A stretch of 64,000 nucleotides of DNA from Granulosicoccus sp036478565 (GTDB lineage: Bacteria; Pseudomonadota; Gammaproteobacteria; Granulosicoccales; Granulosicoccaceae): NCBI GenBank assembly GCA_965224525.1, contig OZ245050.1, forward strand, positions 4,278,001 to 4,342,000, given 5' to 3'. This document shows, one piece after another, positions 38,313-49,001 of this stretch. Positions within the stretch are counted from its first letter, which is position 1; the number at the start of each line of letters is the position of its first letter. The position numbers and the translations under genes are program-made. The notes beneath the pieces are model-generated. The model ran no database searches and was not told the origin of the DNA. It saw only the letters and a list, made by a program, of their open reading frames with translations.

Positions 38313-39662
38313 TCAAAGGATATAACGGCTCAGGTCAACATCCTGCACCAGATTCCCCAGATGCCCGTCAACGTAATCCGCATCAACTGTAATGGACACG
38401 CCACTGTTGTCTGCCGCATCAAACGAGGCGTTCTCCAACAGCCGTTCCATCACGGTATGCAATCGCCGCGCGCCGATGTTTTCCGTACTCTCATTGACTT
38501 GCCAGGCGACTTCGGCAATGCGCGATATACCGTCTTCCGTGAATTCGACCTCGACTTTTTCCGTACCAAGCAGTGCAGCGGCCTGTTCGGTCAGGGACGC
38601 ATCCGGCTCACTCAGAATACGCTCGAAATCACGCGTCGTCAGCGCTTCGAGCTCCACGCGAATAGGCAACCGCCCCTGCAGCTCAGGTATAAGATCGGAG
38701 GGCTTGGACAAGTGAAACGCACCGCAGGCAATAAACAAAATATGATCGGTCTTGATCATGCCAAATTTGGTGGACACCGTTGAGCCTTCAACCAGCGGTA
38801 ACAGATCGCGTTGTACGCCTTCACGCGACACGTCAGCGCCACTGGACCCACGATCACCTGCACGCGCCACTTTGTCGATTTCATCTATAAACACTATGCC
38901 ATTTTGTTCGATGTTCACCAGGGCTTTCTGCTTCAAATCTTCATCGTTAACCAGCTTCATCGCCTCTTCGTCAATCAATAACTTCATGGCATCCTTGATC
39001 AACATCTTGCGGTTCTTGGTACGCTCACCACCCAGATTTTGAAACATACCCTGCAGTTGCTGCGACATCTCTTCCATACCCGGTGGCGCCATAATTTCAA
39101 CACCGATCGGCTGGGTGTTCAGCTCTATTTCTATTTGCTTGTCATCCAGATCGCCCTCCCGCAATTTTTTGCGAAACTTCTGCCGTGTCCCGTTTTCCTC
39201 CGGCTCTTCCGTTGTAGTAAACCCGACACTGCGAGGTTTGGGCAGCAACACATCAAGAATACGTTCTTCGGCAGCATCTTCGGCGCGATTCTGCACCCGC
39301 AAGACTTCACGCTCACGCGTTTCTTTCAAGGCAACATCGGCAAGGTCCCGAATGATGGACTCCACATCGCGGCCAACATAACCCACTTCGGTAAACTTGG
39401 TTGCCTCAACCTTGATGAAAGGCGCGTTAGCAAGCCGTGCCAGACGTCTGGCGATTTCCGTCTTGCCAACACCTGTCGGGCCGATCATCAGAATGTTTTT
39501 GGGCGTTATCTCGTTCTTGAGCTCATCCGGCAATTGCTGACGACGCCAGCGATTTCTGAGCGCAATCGCCACTGCTCGTTTGGCCTGATGCTGCCCGACA
39601 ATGTGTTTGTCGAGTTCCTGCACGATTTCGCGGGGCGTCATATGCGACATGGTGTTGGTCAC
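38313..39662 (-). CDS. hslU: ATP-dependent protease ATPase subunit HslU
   Basis: A 449-residue AAA+ unfoldase of the HslUV protease. MTPREIVQELDKHIVGQ opens the protein. Walker A is GPTGVGKTEIARRLARLA and Walker B is GIVFIDEIDKVA. GYVGRDVESIIRDL is the pore-loop region. The C-terminal DVDLSRYIL inserts into HslV. The exact start among three close Met codons is uncertain by up to 7 codons. It lies 12 bp after hslV. Confidence 0.97.
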   Translation of the reverse strand: MTNTMSHMTPREIVQELDKHIVGQHQAKRAVAIALRNRWRRQQLPDELKNEITPKNILMIGPTGVGKTEIARRLARLANAPFIKVEATKFTEVGYVGRDVESIIRDLADVALKETREREVLRVQNRAEDAAEERILDVLLPKPRSVGFTTTEEPEENGTRQKFRKKLREGDLDDKQIEIELNTQPIGVEIMAPPGMEEMSQQLQGMFQNLGGERTKNRKMLIKDAMKLLIDEEAMKLVNDEDLKQKALVNIEQNGIVFIDEIDKVARAGDRGSSGADVSREGVQRDLLPLVEGSTVSTKFGMIKTDHILFIACGAFHLSKPSDLIPELQGRLPIRVELEALTTRDFERILSEPDASLTEQAAALLGTEKVEVEFTEDGISRIAEVAWQVNESTENIGARRLHTVMERLLENASFDAADNSGVSITVDADYVDGHLGNLVQDVDLSRYIL

Positions 39663-39674
39663 TGAATAGTCCGA

Positions 39675-40223
39675 TTAGTCTGGGCTGACATTGAGTGTTT
39701 CGATCGTCAGATTGGTATTGGTATAAATGCAGATGTCGGCCGCCGTTTCAAGGCTGTAGCGAACAATCGACTCGGCATCAAGCTCTGTGTGATCGATCAA
39801 CGCCCGCGCTGCTGACTTGGCAAAGTCCCCGCCAGAACCAATTGCGATCAGGCCATGCTCCGGTTCGATGACATCACCATTGCCGGTAATCACTAGTGAA
39901 GCTGTGGCATCGGCCACCGCCAGCAAGGCTTCGAGCTTGCGCAGCATACGATCAGTCCGCCAGTCCTTGGCCAGCTCAACCGCGGCCCGAGTGAGTTGAC
40001 CATTGTGCTCTTCCAGCTTGGCTTCAAACCGTTCAAACAATGTAAATGCGTCGGCAGTTCCGCCTGCAAACCCCGCCAGCACCTGATCCTTGTACAGACG
40101 CCGCACCTTGCGCGCATTGCCTTTCATGATCACATTGCCCATGCTGACCTGGCCATCGCCACCGATCACCACCTGATTGCCGCGCCGTACTGAGCAGATA
40201 GTTGTGCCCCGGAACTGTTCCAC
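39675..40223 (-). CDS. hslV: ATP-dependent protease peptidase subunit HslV
   Basis: A 182-residue N-terminal nucleophile peptidase. MEQFRGTTICSVRRG implies removal of a six-residue prepeptide to expose the catalytic Thr. GDGQVSMGN, GFAGGTADAFTLFE and KDWRTDRMLRKLEALL are family signatures. Length is slightly above E. coli (176) because of the prepeptide. It is first in the hslVU pair. No clear heat-shock promoter was located upstream. Confidence 0.97.
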   Translation of the reverse strand: MEQFRGTTICSVRRGNQVVIGGDGQVSMGNVIMKGNARKVRRLYKDQVLAGFAGGTADAFTLFERFEAKLEEHNGQLTRAAVELAKDWRTDRMLRKLEALLAVADATASLVITGNGDVIEPEHGLIAIGSGGDFAKSAARALIDHTELDAESIVRYSLETAADICIYTNTNLTIETLNVSPD

Positions 40224-40255
40224 GCTGTTAAATCCCCGATTTCAGCCCGACAGTG

Positions 40256-40482
40256 TACCTGTCATGTGTCTGGCAGGTATCTGAGCCCTACATTCTTTAG
40301 AGCACCGCCGACATTTCAGCCAGGCTGATCGCTTCCGCAGCCTGTGAACCCGGGTAGCGCCTGTTATCCTGGCACGGTCCAATCGGTACCGCGTACGCCC
40401 GACGGTTCCGCTAGTTATTTGATTCTGGTGCTCAATCATCCTTGTCTATTGCAAAGCAGATTATTGGTTTGCAAGGATGATT
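40256..40482. other. Inverted repeats upstream of hslV
   Basis: Two dyads stand out in the 452-bp gap before the protease gene. TACCTG/CAGGTA (40256-40279) lies just ahead of hslV. AATCATCCTTG/CAAGGATGATT (40434-40444 and 40472-40482) has perfect 11-bp arms around a 27-nt loop. The larger one is near the 3' end of the M35-type gene and could stabilise or end its partner transcripts. No gene was recognised in the gap. Confidence 0.5.
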
Positions 40483-40675
40483 AGTACGTTTACGTATTTC
40501 GACTGACCAAATTTCGTTGTGCGCGCGGGATACAAGCAAGAAATTCAGTCGGGCCTTAGCGGTCGGGTAGCCAGGCCTCATCATGAATTACCCAGGCTTT
40601 TTGCGTCTGTTCATTTGGTAGCCAACCTTTGCACGAACATTCAACAAACCCTGCGCCTGTGTGCCCTGGCAAACA

Positions 40676-42453
40676 TCAAAGCCACCCAATTCGACAGATC
40701 CAGCTACGCTGTCGCCGGCGAGTCCAGACAATCGCCATACCAGCCAACCCCCACAGACCTAGTACACCGCCACCGCCACCGCCGGAACCAGCACTAGTGT
40801 CAGCTATTGCTACCGGCCCATTGCTGCCAGTCGGTGCATTATTGCCACCTGCCGTCCCAGCAGACGAGCCGCTATTCGTTGCAGTCAAAACATAGCTCGC
40901 TGGCCCTTTAACATCGACAAAAACGTAGTACTTACCAACTTCGGGAAGCAGGCAAGTATGTGACGTTATTCTCCTCTCGGAACAGAGATATACAGAATAG
41001 GGGGTGATGGTGTGCGTATTGATAATATTCAAATCAGCGTCACCGGAGGAAAGAATGAGCTCGACATGGTCAGCTCCTGTGACCTCAAATAAACCGTCCT
41101 GTGAGCCGGAAACGGGCGCGTCCAAGGTGATTTTTACTGCCTCCGCCGGTCTCATTCCTGGCCTGAGGAACTGCCCCAAAGCCCCAACGTATAGTCTGCT
41201 GCTGTATAACCGGTCACTTCCACATACACAGCGCTGTTGGAGGCCTCATAATAACCTCTGATGTCTTCATCCGTACAGAATTCATACTCCGAGCGCTCGC
41301 TTGACCGACACAACAAATATTCCTCCTGCCGCTCTGGGGAGCTGTACACGGCTAAATCAGCGTCGCCGGATTCCGAACTAATATCTATGTAATCGGCCGC
41401 GACTACTTGATACAGCGCCGATTCCCCTTGTTCAACATGACCCCTCTTTAGTTCGTCCAGTGCAAGCTCCTCATACCCATCAGCCAGGGATTCGGCAACC
41501 AAGGGTTCAGTCGTGAACGGATCACCTATAACCTGCAGCGTATAATCTGCAGCACGATGACCCGTTACTTCAACAAACTGAACCCTATCCGTATATTGCG
41601 GATCACAAGTATCGACAAGATCCGAGTGATTGTTGGAGCTGCAGAGCAACGAATCCTTTACGTCGGGGAAAAAACCGTTATATACCAAGAGATCTGCGTC
41701 CCCGGTAATAGAAGTCAACACAACACGATCAGCCTCTAACGTTCGAAAGATAAATGACTCACCCTGTTCAATGCGACCTTCTACCGTTGTGTTCACTGGT
41801 ATTTCGGGGTAGTCGCTAACTGTCGGTATAGTGCCATCGTTTAGCATCGGGTCAGCTAAAGCGTTTTGAGAAAAGAATGCGTAGCTGTCGGCATTGATAA
41901 CAGCCGCGTCCGGGGTTGAAATTGCCAAGAGCCGCACGGCAAGATCTGTATACGAATAGTCCGTTACTCCCGGGACAAATCCGCCAAAAGTCGCTCCGTC
42001 AAGATGCGCCAACTCGTGAACAAAGTCATGGGCAAAGTCCTCGTCTTCGAAGTACCGGGGACAGAAATGGATCTCCTGCGTAGCAAATACGGCATATGCA
42101 ATGGGCACTGGCTCGATCTCACAACTACAGTGATAACTGACATCACCACTAGTGAGGACATTCTCGATGGCCTTGAAATTATTCAAAACCAGCTTGTAGC
42201 GATTCTTCTCATATTCACCAAACCATTTGGTGTAACGTGGTGATTTCGCCCGATCCTTCTCAGCCAGGTTCGTTAGATCAGTAATGACTGCAGGCAATTG
42301 CTGACTTGCCTGCTCTGATGCAGACAATATAACCGCTTCCTGCGCCGAGCTGCAGTTACTAAAAGCCGGGGCCGGGGCATTTGCCATAGCCTGGCCAACA
42401 ATCAGATTCAAAATGATAGCGACAAACAGTCGAGGAGCCGGCAAGTGAAGCAT
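40676..42453 (-). pseudogene. Secreted M35-type (aspzincin) metalloprotease with a frameshift
   Basis: The 5' frame (42453-41152) encodes a signal peptide, then FVHELAHLDG (His146, Glu147, His150), VTDYSYTDLA (Asp165) and NADSYAFF. These are the zinc and substrate signatures of deuterolysin-type peptidases. Two PPC-like beta domains follow (GESFIFRTLEADRVVLTSIT; GESALYQVVAADYIDISSES). This frame stops just after YTLGLWG. The overlapping 3' frame (41179-40676) supplies a third PPC-like domain and a GlyGly-CTERM tail (GGGGGGVLGLWGLAGMAIVW plus RRR). Adding one G to the run of four near 41172-41176 would restore one frame. The tail implies rhombosortase processing for surface release. Confidence 0.8.
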
Positions 42454-42555
42454 TCTGTATTCCTTATGTGTAGTTTCAACGACAGTCTAAAGATCACCCC
42501 AAAATCGAGAGCGGTATTATTACCAGCACAGGAACCTGCGCAACCGAACGAATGC

Positions 42556-45354
42556 CTAATGCGCCTCCTCCCAACTGTTACCAATGCCAAGGACTACTTC
42601 AAGCGGTACCCGTAGCTTGGCAGCAGCAACCATATGCTCTCGTACCTTTTCGCCAATTGCCTCTGACTCGCCAGCACGAACCTCCAGCACCAGCTCATCG
42701 TGTACTTGCATGATGATTCGCGCATCGACTTGCTCCTTTTGCAGCCACCCGTGCACGGTAATCATTGCGCGTTTAATGATGTCGGCAGCCGTACCTTGCA
42801 TCGGTGCATTGATGGCGGTGCGTTCGGCGTATTGACGCAACTGACCGTTGCGCGCATTGATATCCGGCAGATACAAACGCCGACCGAACACCGTTTCGAC
42901 ATAGCCCATCTCTTTGGCCTTGATTCGCGTCTCATCCATATAGTGTTTAACACCTGGATAACGAGAGAAATACAGGTTGATGTATTCCTGCGCCTCACCG
43001 CGTGCTATATCAAGCTGCTTGGCCAGACCAAACGCCGACATACCGTAAATCAAACCAAAGTTGATGGCCTTGGCTGAACGGCGTTGGTCGGCATCCACAA
43101 TGTCAAGCGGCACACCAAAAACTTCCGCCGCTGTTGCCTGATGAACATCAAGATGGTTCTCAAATGCGTGCAGTAAACTCTCGTCACCCGACAAGTGCGC
43201 CATGATGCGAAGCTCTATCTGTGAATAGTCTGCCGCCAGCAAACGATAGCCATCTTCAGCAATAAACGCTTCGCGAATATGCCTGCCTTCTTCGGTACGA
43301 ACCGGAATGTTTTGCAAATTAGGATCAGTACTCGACAAGCGGCCGGTGGAGGCTATAGCCTGGTTGTAGGAGGTATGCACACGATGAGTTCGCGGGTTAA
43401 TTTGCAACGGTAGTTTGTCAACATAGGTTGACTTCAGCTTACTCAGGCTGCGGTGCTTCAGAATCAACTTTGGCAGCGGATAGTCCAAAGCCAGTTGTTC
43501 CAGCACATCCTCAGCCGTTGATGGTTGGCCTTTCGGCGTTTTACGAATAATGGGAAACTGCTTTTCGTCAAAAAATATTTCCTGTATCTGCTTGGGCGAG
43601 CCGAGATTGAACTCCCTGCCGGCATCCGCATAGGCTTCTGTCTTGACCTGCTCCAGTGTCTCGCCAAGTTTCTCGCCCTGCACTGCCAGCATGGCATCAT
43701 CAATGCGCACACCGGCGTATTCGATATCGGCCAGCACTGACAGCAGCGGCATTTCCATATCGTTGTACAGTGCCAGCAAACGCTCATGCTGCTGCAATTT
43801 TGGCATCAAGACCTGATGCAATCGCAGAGTGATGTCTGCATCTTCTGCGGCATAGTGGCTGGCCACAGCGAGAGCCACCTGATCAAACGTCACTTGTTTT
43901 TTACCCTTACCGGCCACATCCTCGAACTTGACAGTATCGACACCCAGATATTTCCGCGCCAGTGAATTCATATCGTGCCGCGTCGCTGTACTGTCGAGCA
44001 CATACGATTCGAGCATGGTGTCGTGTGCAATATTGCGTAGCGAAATGCCGTGGTTACGCAATACATTCGCGTCATACTTTATATGCTGGCCAATGATCGA
44101 TTTTCTGTCACTCTCGAGTATCGGACGCAGGCGTTCCAGTACCGCATCTCGCGCAAGCTGCTCTGGTGCGTTTTCATGCTTGTGCATAAAAGGCACATAG
44201 GCCGCTTCACCGGGTTTTACGGCAAATGAAACACCCACAAGCTCTGCCTGCATATAGTCAAGACTGGTGGTTTCCGTATCAAAGGCGAACAGATCTGCCG
44301 CTTCCAGCAAGGCCAGCCAGCGATCAAGCGCCTCCATCGTCAGAATGGTTTCGTATTCAATGTCTTCTTCAAGCCCGCTGGCGGCGGCATTTGAACGCGC
44401 TGCGGCCGCACTGCCAGTGTTACCTGATGATTGCCCGCCCAGCAACGGGGAAGTGCCTTCTGCCAGCTCCCGGCGCCAGCTACGAAACTCAAGCTCATCA
44501 TAATGAGCCGCCAGGCTTTCGATATCGGGGGCCTTGAGTTCAAGCTCCATAATCGACTGAGGTAGTTCTACATCGGTACGAATCGTCGCCAGTTGTTGCG
44601 ACAACGGCAGGTGCACGATACTGTCGCGCAGTTTTTCACCGATTTTGCCCTTGACCTTATCCGCTGTCGCGATGACGGTTTCAAGATCTCCGTGTGCCGC
44701 CAGCCACTTGGCAGCCGTCTTTGGCCCGCAGCTCGGCACGCCCGGTATATTGTCGGAGGTGTCACCAACCAGGGCCAGGTAGTCAATGATCTGCGCCGGT
44801 TGAACGCCGAATTTATCCACCACACCAGCAATATCAAGCGTGGTATTGCTCATGGTATTGACCAACGTAACCTGCTCGTTAACCAGTTGCGCCATGTCCT
44901 TGTCACCGGTAGACACCACCGTTTTCAGGCCAGCTGCCGTGGCCTGCACCGCCAGAGTACCGATAACGTCATCGGCCTCCACATTGTCGATAATCATCAG
45001 CGGCATTCCCATGCTACGAATGACCGCATAGAGCGGTTCAACCTGCGTTCGCATGTCGTCCGGCATGGATGCCCGGTTTGCCTTGTATTCCGCGTACAGC
45101 TCATCGCGAAAGGTTTTACCCTTGGCATCGAATATCGCCACCATAATGGATGGCTGGTAGTCGGCTACCAGTTTGCGCAACATGTTGACCACACCGTAGA
45201 TTGCGCCGGTCGGCAAGCCCTTGCTGTTGGTCAGTGGCGGCATCGCATGAAACGCGCGGTACAAGTAGGCCGAGCCATCGACGAGGATGACCGGTGGCAG
45301 CTCTGATGAGCCGGTAGAGGCGCTGGTGGATGTCAGGGGTGTGGTGCTCGGCAT
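42556..45354 (-). CDS. polA: DNA polymerase I
   Basis: A 932-residue repair and Okazaki-fragment polymerase with all three domains. The 5' nuclease begins VILVDGSAYLYRAFHAMPPL and includes GDKDMAQLV. The 3'-5' exonuclease has LFAFDTETTSLDYMQ. The polymerase has AADYSQIELRIMAHLSGD, RRSAKAINFGLIYGMSAFGL and IMQVHDELVLEV. A Ser/Thr-rich N-terminal extension of about 20 residues precedes the usual start. E. coli PolA is 928 residues. It is divergent from the LOG-family gene. Confidence 0.97.
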   Translation of the reverse strand: MPSTTPLTSTSASTGSSELPPVILVDGSAYLYRAFHAMPPLTNSKGLPTGAIYGVVNMLRKLVADYQPSIMVAIFDAKGKTFRDELYAEYKANRASMPDDMRTQVEPLYAVIRSMGMPLMIIDNVEADDVIGTLAVQATAAGLKTVVSTGDKDMAQLVNEQVTLVNTMSNTTLDIAGVVDKFGVQPAQIIDYLALVGDTSDNIPGVPSCGPKTAAKWLAAHGDLETVIATADKVKGKIGEKLRDSIVHLPLSQQLATIRTDVELPQSIMELELKAPDIESLAAHYDELEFRSWRRELAEGTSPLLGGQSSGNTGSAAAARSNAAASGLEEDIEYETILTMEALDRWLALLEAADLFAFDTETTSLDYMQAELVGVSFAVKPGEAAYVPFMHKHENAPEQLARDAVLERLRPILESDRKSIIGQHIKYDANVLRNHGISLRNIAHDTMLESYVLDSTATRHDMNSLARKYLGVDTVKFEDVAGKGKKQVTFDQVALAVASHYAAEDADITLRLHQVLMPKLQQHERLLALYNDMEMPLLSVLADIEYAGVRIDDAMLAVQGEKLGETLEQVKTEAYADAGREFNLGSPKQIQEIFFDEKQFPIIRKTPKGQPSTAEDVLEQLALDYPLPKLILKHRSLSKLKSTYVDKLPLQINPRTHRVHTSYNQAIASTGRLSSTDPNLQNIPVRTEEGRHIREAFIAEDGYRLLAADYSQIELRIMAHLSGDESLLHAFENHLDVHQATAAEVFGVPLDIVDADQRRSAKAINFGLIYGMSAFGLAKQLDIARGEAQEYINLYFSRYPGVKHYMDETRIKAKEMGYVETVFGRRLYLPDINARNGQLRQYAERTAINAPMQGTAADIIKRAMITVHGWLQKEQVDARIIMQVHDELVLEVRAGESEAIGEKVREHMVAAAKLRVPLEVVLGIGNSWEEAH

Positions 45355-45577
45355 GGGAAGTGCTCTTGTATTTGAGCAATATTCGCGTTGATGGACTACT
45401 TAAGTGTACTGCAACGTGAAACCGGACGGGTTCGAGCGGTCGAGGTCGGCCCATCGCGCCAGACCGATTATTCACTGAAGCTGGCTCCTGAGCCTGCCGG
45501 ATGCAGGGCAACAGCCGATTGAGTGCCATAACCGGACACGCGAAAAGTACCCGAACAATGAACAAGCAGGACAATAC

Positions 45578-46300
45578 ATGCGACAACTAGCAACAAACAA
45601 CCAGATGCGTGCCGAAGCACGAGACAAAGCGCTGAACCGCGATTCCTGGAAAATATTCCAGATCATGTCGGAGTTTGTCGACGGTTTTCAGACACTTGCG
45701 GATATCAGTCCGTCGGTCAGTATTTTTGGCTCTGCGCGCTTTAAACCCGACAACCCCTGGTACGAAGTGACTGAGGAAATCAGCCGACTGTTGTCCGATT
45801 CCGGTTTTGCTGTTGTCAGTGGTGGCGGACCAGGCATTATGGAGGCTGCGAACAAAGGTGCATTTGCAGGTAAATCCGCAAGTGTTGGCCTGAATATCAA
45901 GTTGCCCAATGAGCAATCCGGTAACGGCTATCAGGATGTCAGCCTGAATTTCAAATATTTCTTCGCCCGCAAAGTAATGTTTGTCAAGTACGCCTCTGCC
46001 TATGTTGTCATGCCCGGCGGTTTTGGCACGCTCGATGAAATGGCCGAGATACTCACGCTGGTACAAACCGGCAAAAGCAAGCGCATTCCAATCATCCTGT
46101 TTGGCAGCGAGTTCTGGAAAGGTCTGTTGCACTGGTTTGAAACGTCACTGGTTTCTGAAGGCACCATCAGCGCAAAGGACATGGACCTGTTCCAGATAAC
46201 CGACGACCCGCAATTTGTCGTAGATGCCATCTTTGACTTCTACGAGGGTGTGGACCTGGGCGAGATCATCGATGAATCACAATTGACCATGGACCTTTGA
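45578..46300 (+). CDS. LOG-family Rossmann-fold nucleotide 5'-monophosphate phosphoribohydrolase
   Basis: A 240-residue protein of the TIGR00730/LOG family, often mislabelled lysine decarboxylase. SIFGSARFKPDNPWYE, VVSGGGPGIMEAANKGAF and the catalytic PGGFGTLDEMAEILTLVQTG are present. The family hydrolyses nucleoside monophosphates to base and ribose 5-phosphate. Pairing with polA is common in gammaproteobacteria. It converges on the BarA-like kinase gene. Confidence 0.9.
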   Translation: MRQLATNNQMRAEARDKALNRDSWKIFQIMSEFVDGFQTLADISPSVSIFGSARFKPDNPWYEVTEEISRLLSDSGFAVVSGGGPGIMEAANKGAFAGKSASVGLNIKLPNEQSGNGYQDVSLNFKYFFARKVMFVKYASAYVVMPGGFGTLDEMAEILTLVQTGKSKRIPIILFGSEFWKGLLHWFETSLVSEGTISAKDMDLFQITDDPQFVVDAIFDFYEGVDLGEIIDESQLTMDL

Positions 46301-46424
46301 CGCTAGACACTTCAGCTGCCCCGGCCCAATGGCAAACTGAAAGTGCAGAGTCGCTACCGCATGTCCGGGTAAAAGCTCGCCTGGTGCCGCGCGTATAACA
46401 GCAGCATTGAGCGAATAGTCGGTT

Positions 46425-49001
46425 TTACGCCGCTTTTGGCGCAATCAGCTTGCCAAGCTCAACAGCCACCAGATTATACTCAGCCGCAATTTCATCCACA
46501 AGTACGGCTATAGCGGAGATATCATTTTCGCCAGCGGCAAGCTCGATGTTTTTGCATTTTTGTGACAGTCCATCCGCACCCAGATAAGCACTGCTTGATT
46601 TCAAACTATGCGCTCCGGCCTTAGTAGCTGCCACGTCCGATTCCTGCACCGCTGCCTGCATTTCTGCAATCATTTCTGGAGTTCGATCAAAGTAAACACC
46701 TATAACCTTCGCGAGCAGGCAGTCCTTGCCCGGACGCTGTAAATCACGGATGGTACCAATTGACTTCTGGTTCAATACCACGCCAACAGCCTCTTCCGTT
46801 GCTACTGCCACTTCACCCACGTAGACGTCAACCTTCGCAACGTCAGCGTCCTGTAGTGCTGGTGTTTGGCTGTGGTTCTGCGCGTCAAACTTTTCGTTCA
46901 GCACTTCAGCAGAACCACTGTCAACAACTTGGGCAACTACGGGATGATGCCATTTTTCCAGAATAAGCAGTAAGTCTGACTGACTGACTGGTTTGCTCAA
47001 ATAATCATCCATACCACTTTCTATACAACGTTCCCGATCACCTTCCATTGCGTTGGCAGTCAGGGCTATAACTGGTGTCGAGGCATTACACCCGCCTTCA
47101 GCCTTGATGGCTCTGGTCGCTTCAAACCCGTCAGTTTCTGGCATCTGACAGTCCATCAAAATAATGTCATAGGATTTCGCCCCGCACATTTCAATTGCCT
47201 GTTTACCGTTTTCAGCCAGTTCAGCCGTACATGAAAAATGCTCCAACATGTGCATCGCCACATCCTGGTTGACCAGATTATCTTCCACTAATAATACACG
47301 CGCATTTATCGACACGGAAGGTTTGGGAAACTCCTCAACACCTATTCTCCCAACTCGCATGTTCCTCGACATTAGTGATACAAGCGAGTCATGCAGAACA
47401 GACTGCCTCGCAGGCTTGCTAATATATTTTTCTATGCCAAGCGCGGCAAGCTCGTGACTGTCTAGATCAAGAATCGCTGATGTCAGCATCAGCGCTCGTT
47501 TGTTTGCCAGTTCGGGATCTGCCTTGATCGCCCGCGCCAGCTCAATACCATCCATCTCCGGCATATGTAAATCCAGAATCAGAATATCATGCTCTCGCTC
47601 AGTGCCTTTCACTTCACGCATAAGCGACAGAGCCGCCTTTCCGGAAGCAACCGTGTCTGCTTCAATGCCCCAATTGGATAGCTGATGAAAAAGTATCGTG
47701 CGATTTGTTTCATTGTCATCAACAACCAGTACTCGGGCGCCTCGTACAGAAGCGCGTGACACATCCTCATTGCCAGAATCTGTTACACGATCCATTGTGA
47801 AGGAAAATGTAAATCGAGTACCTTCTCCAAGACGGCTACGAAATGTAATTTCACCATCCATCATTGATATCAGCTGTTTGGTAATGGCCAACCCCATTCC
47901 CAGGCCACTGTGTCGCCGTGTACTACTCTCATCGGCCTGTGTAAAGGCATCAAACATATGTAGTTGAATTTCCGGTTCAATCCCAACACCCGTATCCTGA
48001 ACATCACATTGAAAAACAGATTTTGTAGTCGATTCCTCAATACAAGCCATACGTACAACCACCTCTCCATCCCGGGTAAAGGAGATCGCATTACTGATCA
48101 AATTATTAAGTATCTGACGAAGCCGGCTTGAGTCGCCATCAACATACTGCGGAACACTATCGTCGATATAACAGACCAGTTCTATTCCCTTGCCATGCGC
48201 AGACTCCGCCAGCATGGCGCATACATCCTCGACGCAGTCACGCACTCTGAACCGGGAGTGCTCCAGTTTAAGGCTGCCAGTCTCTATCCTGGAGAAATCC
48301 AAAAGATCGCTGATTATTCCAAGCAAGGACTGTGATGACGATGCAATTGATGCGGCAAATCGATGTTCGCGCTCTGGTAAATTCCCGCTGAGCAACAAAT
48401 CAGTCATACCCATGATGCCGTTCATTGGCGTTCGCAGCTCATGACTCATATTAGCCAAAAAATACGACTTTGCCTTAAGGGCAGTTTCCAGTTGTTGCTG
48501 ACAAACGACCAGTTCTTTACGTACCCGAGTCAGTTCATTGTTGGTTATTTGCGCCTGAACACCAGCACGGCCATCGTTGGATTCCGTGCAGTCGACCCGC
48601 TTTTCCATCAACGTAACCGCCGTGTCAATTTCCATCCCTTCGTTTACCACTAGCGACTCATCGATGAATACGTCATCACCATGAAAACGCGCAGAAAAGT
48701 CCTTCGCCATCTCGCTGGCCTCAACCGCAGTCTCAGACTGTTGACGTCCCAGCCGAAGCAGAACCCAGATCAGGTTCAGAGCAACCAATGCGAGAGCAGC
48801 CACCTCTACCCGGGCTTCAAATAACAACGCCTGTACCACACTGTCTAGCCGACTTCCGTCAAACCAGCTTAGCTCCCATGGCAATGTTTGTGTTTTCCAG
48901 CCAATCAGGGCAACCAGTGATGCTGTTAAGCCCAGAACTACGCCGGCCACTATCAGTATTATCGATGACGTATTGTTCTGCGACTGATCCACGTTTTCCA
49001 T
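46425..49001 (-). CDS. BarA-like hybrid histidine kinase with two receivers and Hpt
   Basis: 858 residues. Two membrane helices (about 14-35 and 59-85) bracket a loop of only ~25 residues. A HisKA domain with His187 (FLANMSHELRTPMNGIMGM) and an HATPase (DTGVG, HSGLGMGLAI) follow. Receivers carry Asp477 (ILILDLHMPEMDG) and Asp617 (IILMDCQMPETDG). A C-terminal Hpt domain has His798 (AGAHSLKSSSAYLGA). The small periplasmic loop suggests sensing in the membrane or through a partner. It is divergent from the PhnD-like operon across 337 bp, and its Hpt could serve the second kinase, which lacks one. Confidence 0.9.
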   Translation of the reverse strand: MENVDQSQNNTSSIILIVAGVVLGLTASLVALIGWKTQTLPWELSWFDGSRLDSVVQALLFEARVEVAALALVALNLIWVLLRLGRQQSETAVEASEMAKDFSARFHGDDVFIDESLVVNEGMEIDTAVTLMEKRVDCTESNDGRAGVQAQITNNELTRVRKELVVCQQQLETALKAKSYFLANMSHELRTPMNGIMGMTDLLLSGNLPEREHRFAASIASSSQSLLGIISDLLDFSRIETGSLKLEHSRFRVRDCVEDVCAMLAESAHGKGIELVCYIDDSVPQYVDGDSSRLRQILNNLISNAISFTRDGEVVVRMACIEESTTKSVFQCDVQDTGVGIEPEIQLHMFDAFTQADESSTRRHSGLGMGLAITKQLISMMDGEITFRSRLGEGTRFTFSFTMDRVTDSGNEDVSRASVRGARVLVVDDNETNRTILFHQLSNWGIEADTVASGKAALSLMREVKGTEREHDILILDLHMPEMDGIELARAIKADPELANKRALMLTSAILDLDSHELAALGIEKYISKPARQSVLHDSLVSLMSRNMRVGRIGVEEFPKPSVSINARVLLVEDNLVNQDVAMHMLEHFSCTAELAENGKQAIEMCGAKSYDIILMDCQMPETDGFEATRAIKAEGGCNASTPVIALTANAMEGDRERCIESGMDDYLSKPVSQSDLLLILEKWHHPVVAQVVDSGSAEVLNEKFDAQNHSQTPALQDADVAKVDVYVGEVAVATEEAVGVVLNQKSIGTIRDLQRPGKDCLLAKVIGVYFDRTPEMIAEMQAAVQESDVAATKAGAHSLKSSSAYLGADGLSQKCKNIELAAGENDISAIAVLVDEIAAEYNLVAVELGKLIAPKAA

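Noticed and set aside
40676..41179. Separate 167-residue gene
   Set aside because: TTG start without a ribosome site and a PPC-like domain continuous with the protease; explained by a frameshift.
41168..41180. Programmed -1 frameshift at the T/G run of the M35 gene
   Set aside because: The run is not in the X XXY YYZ register of the upstream frame, so a simple one-base indel is more likely.
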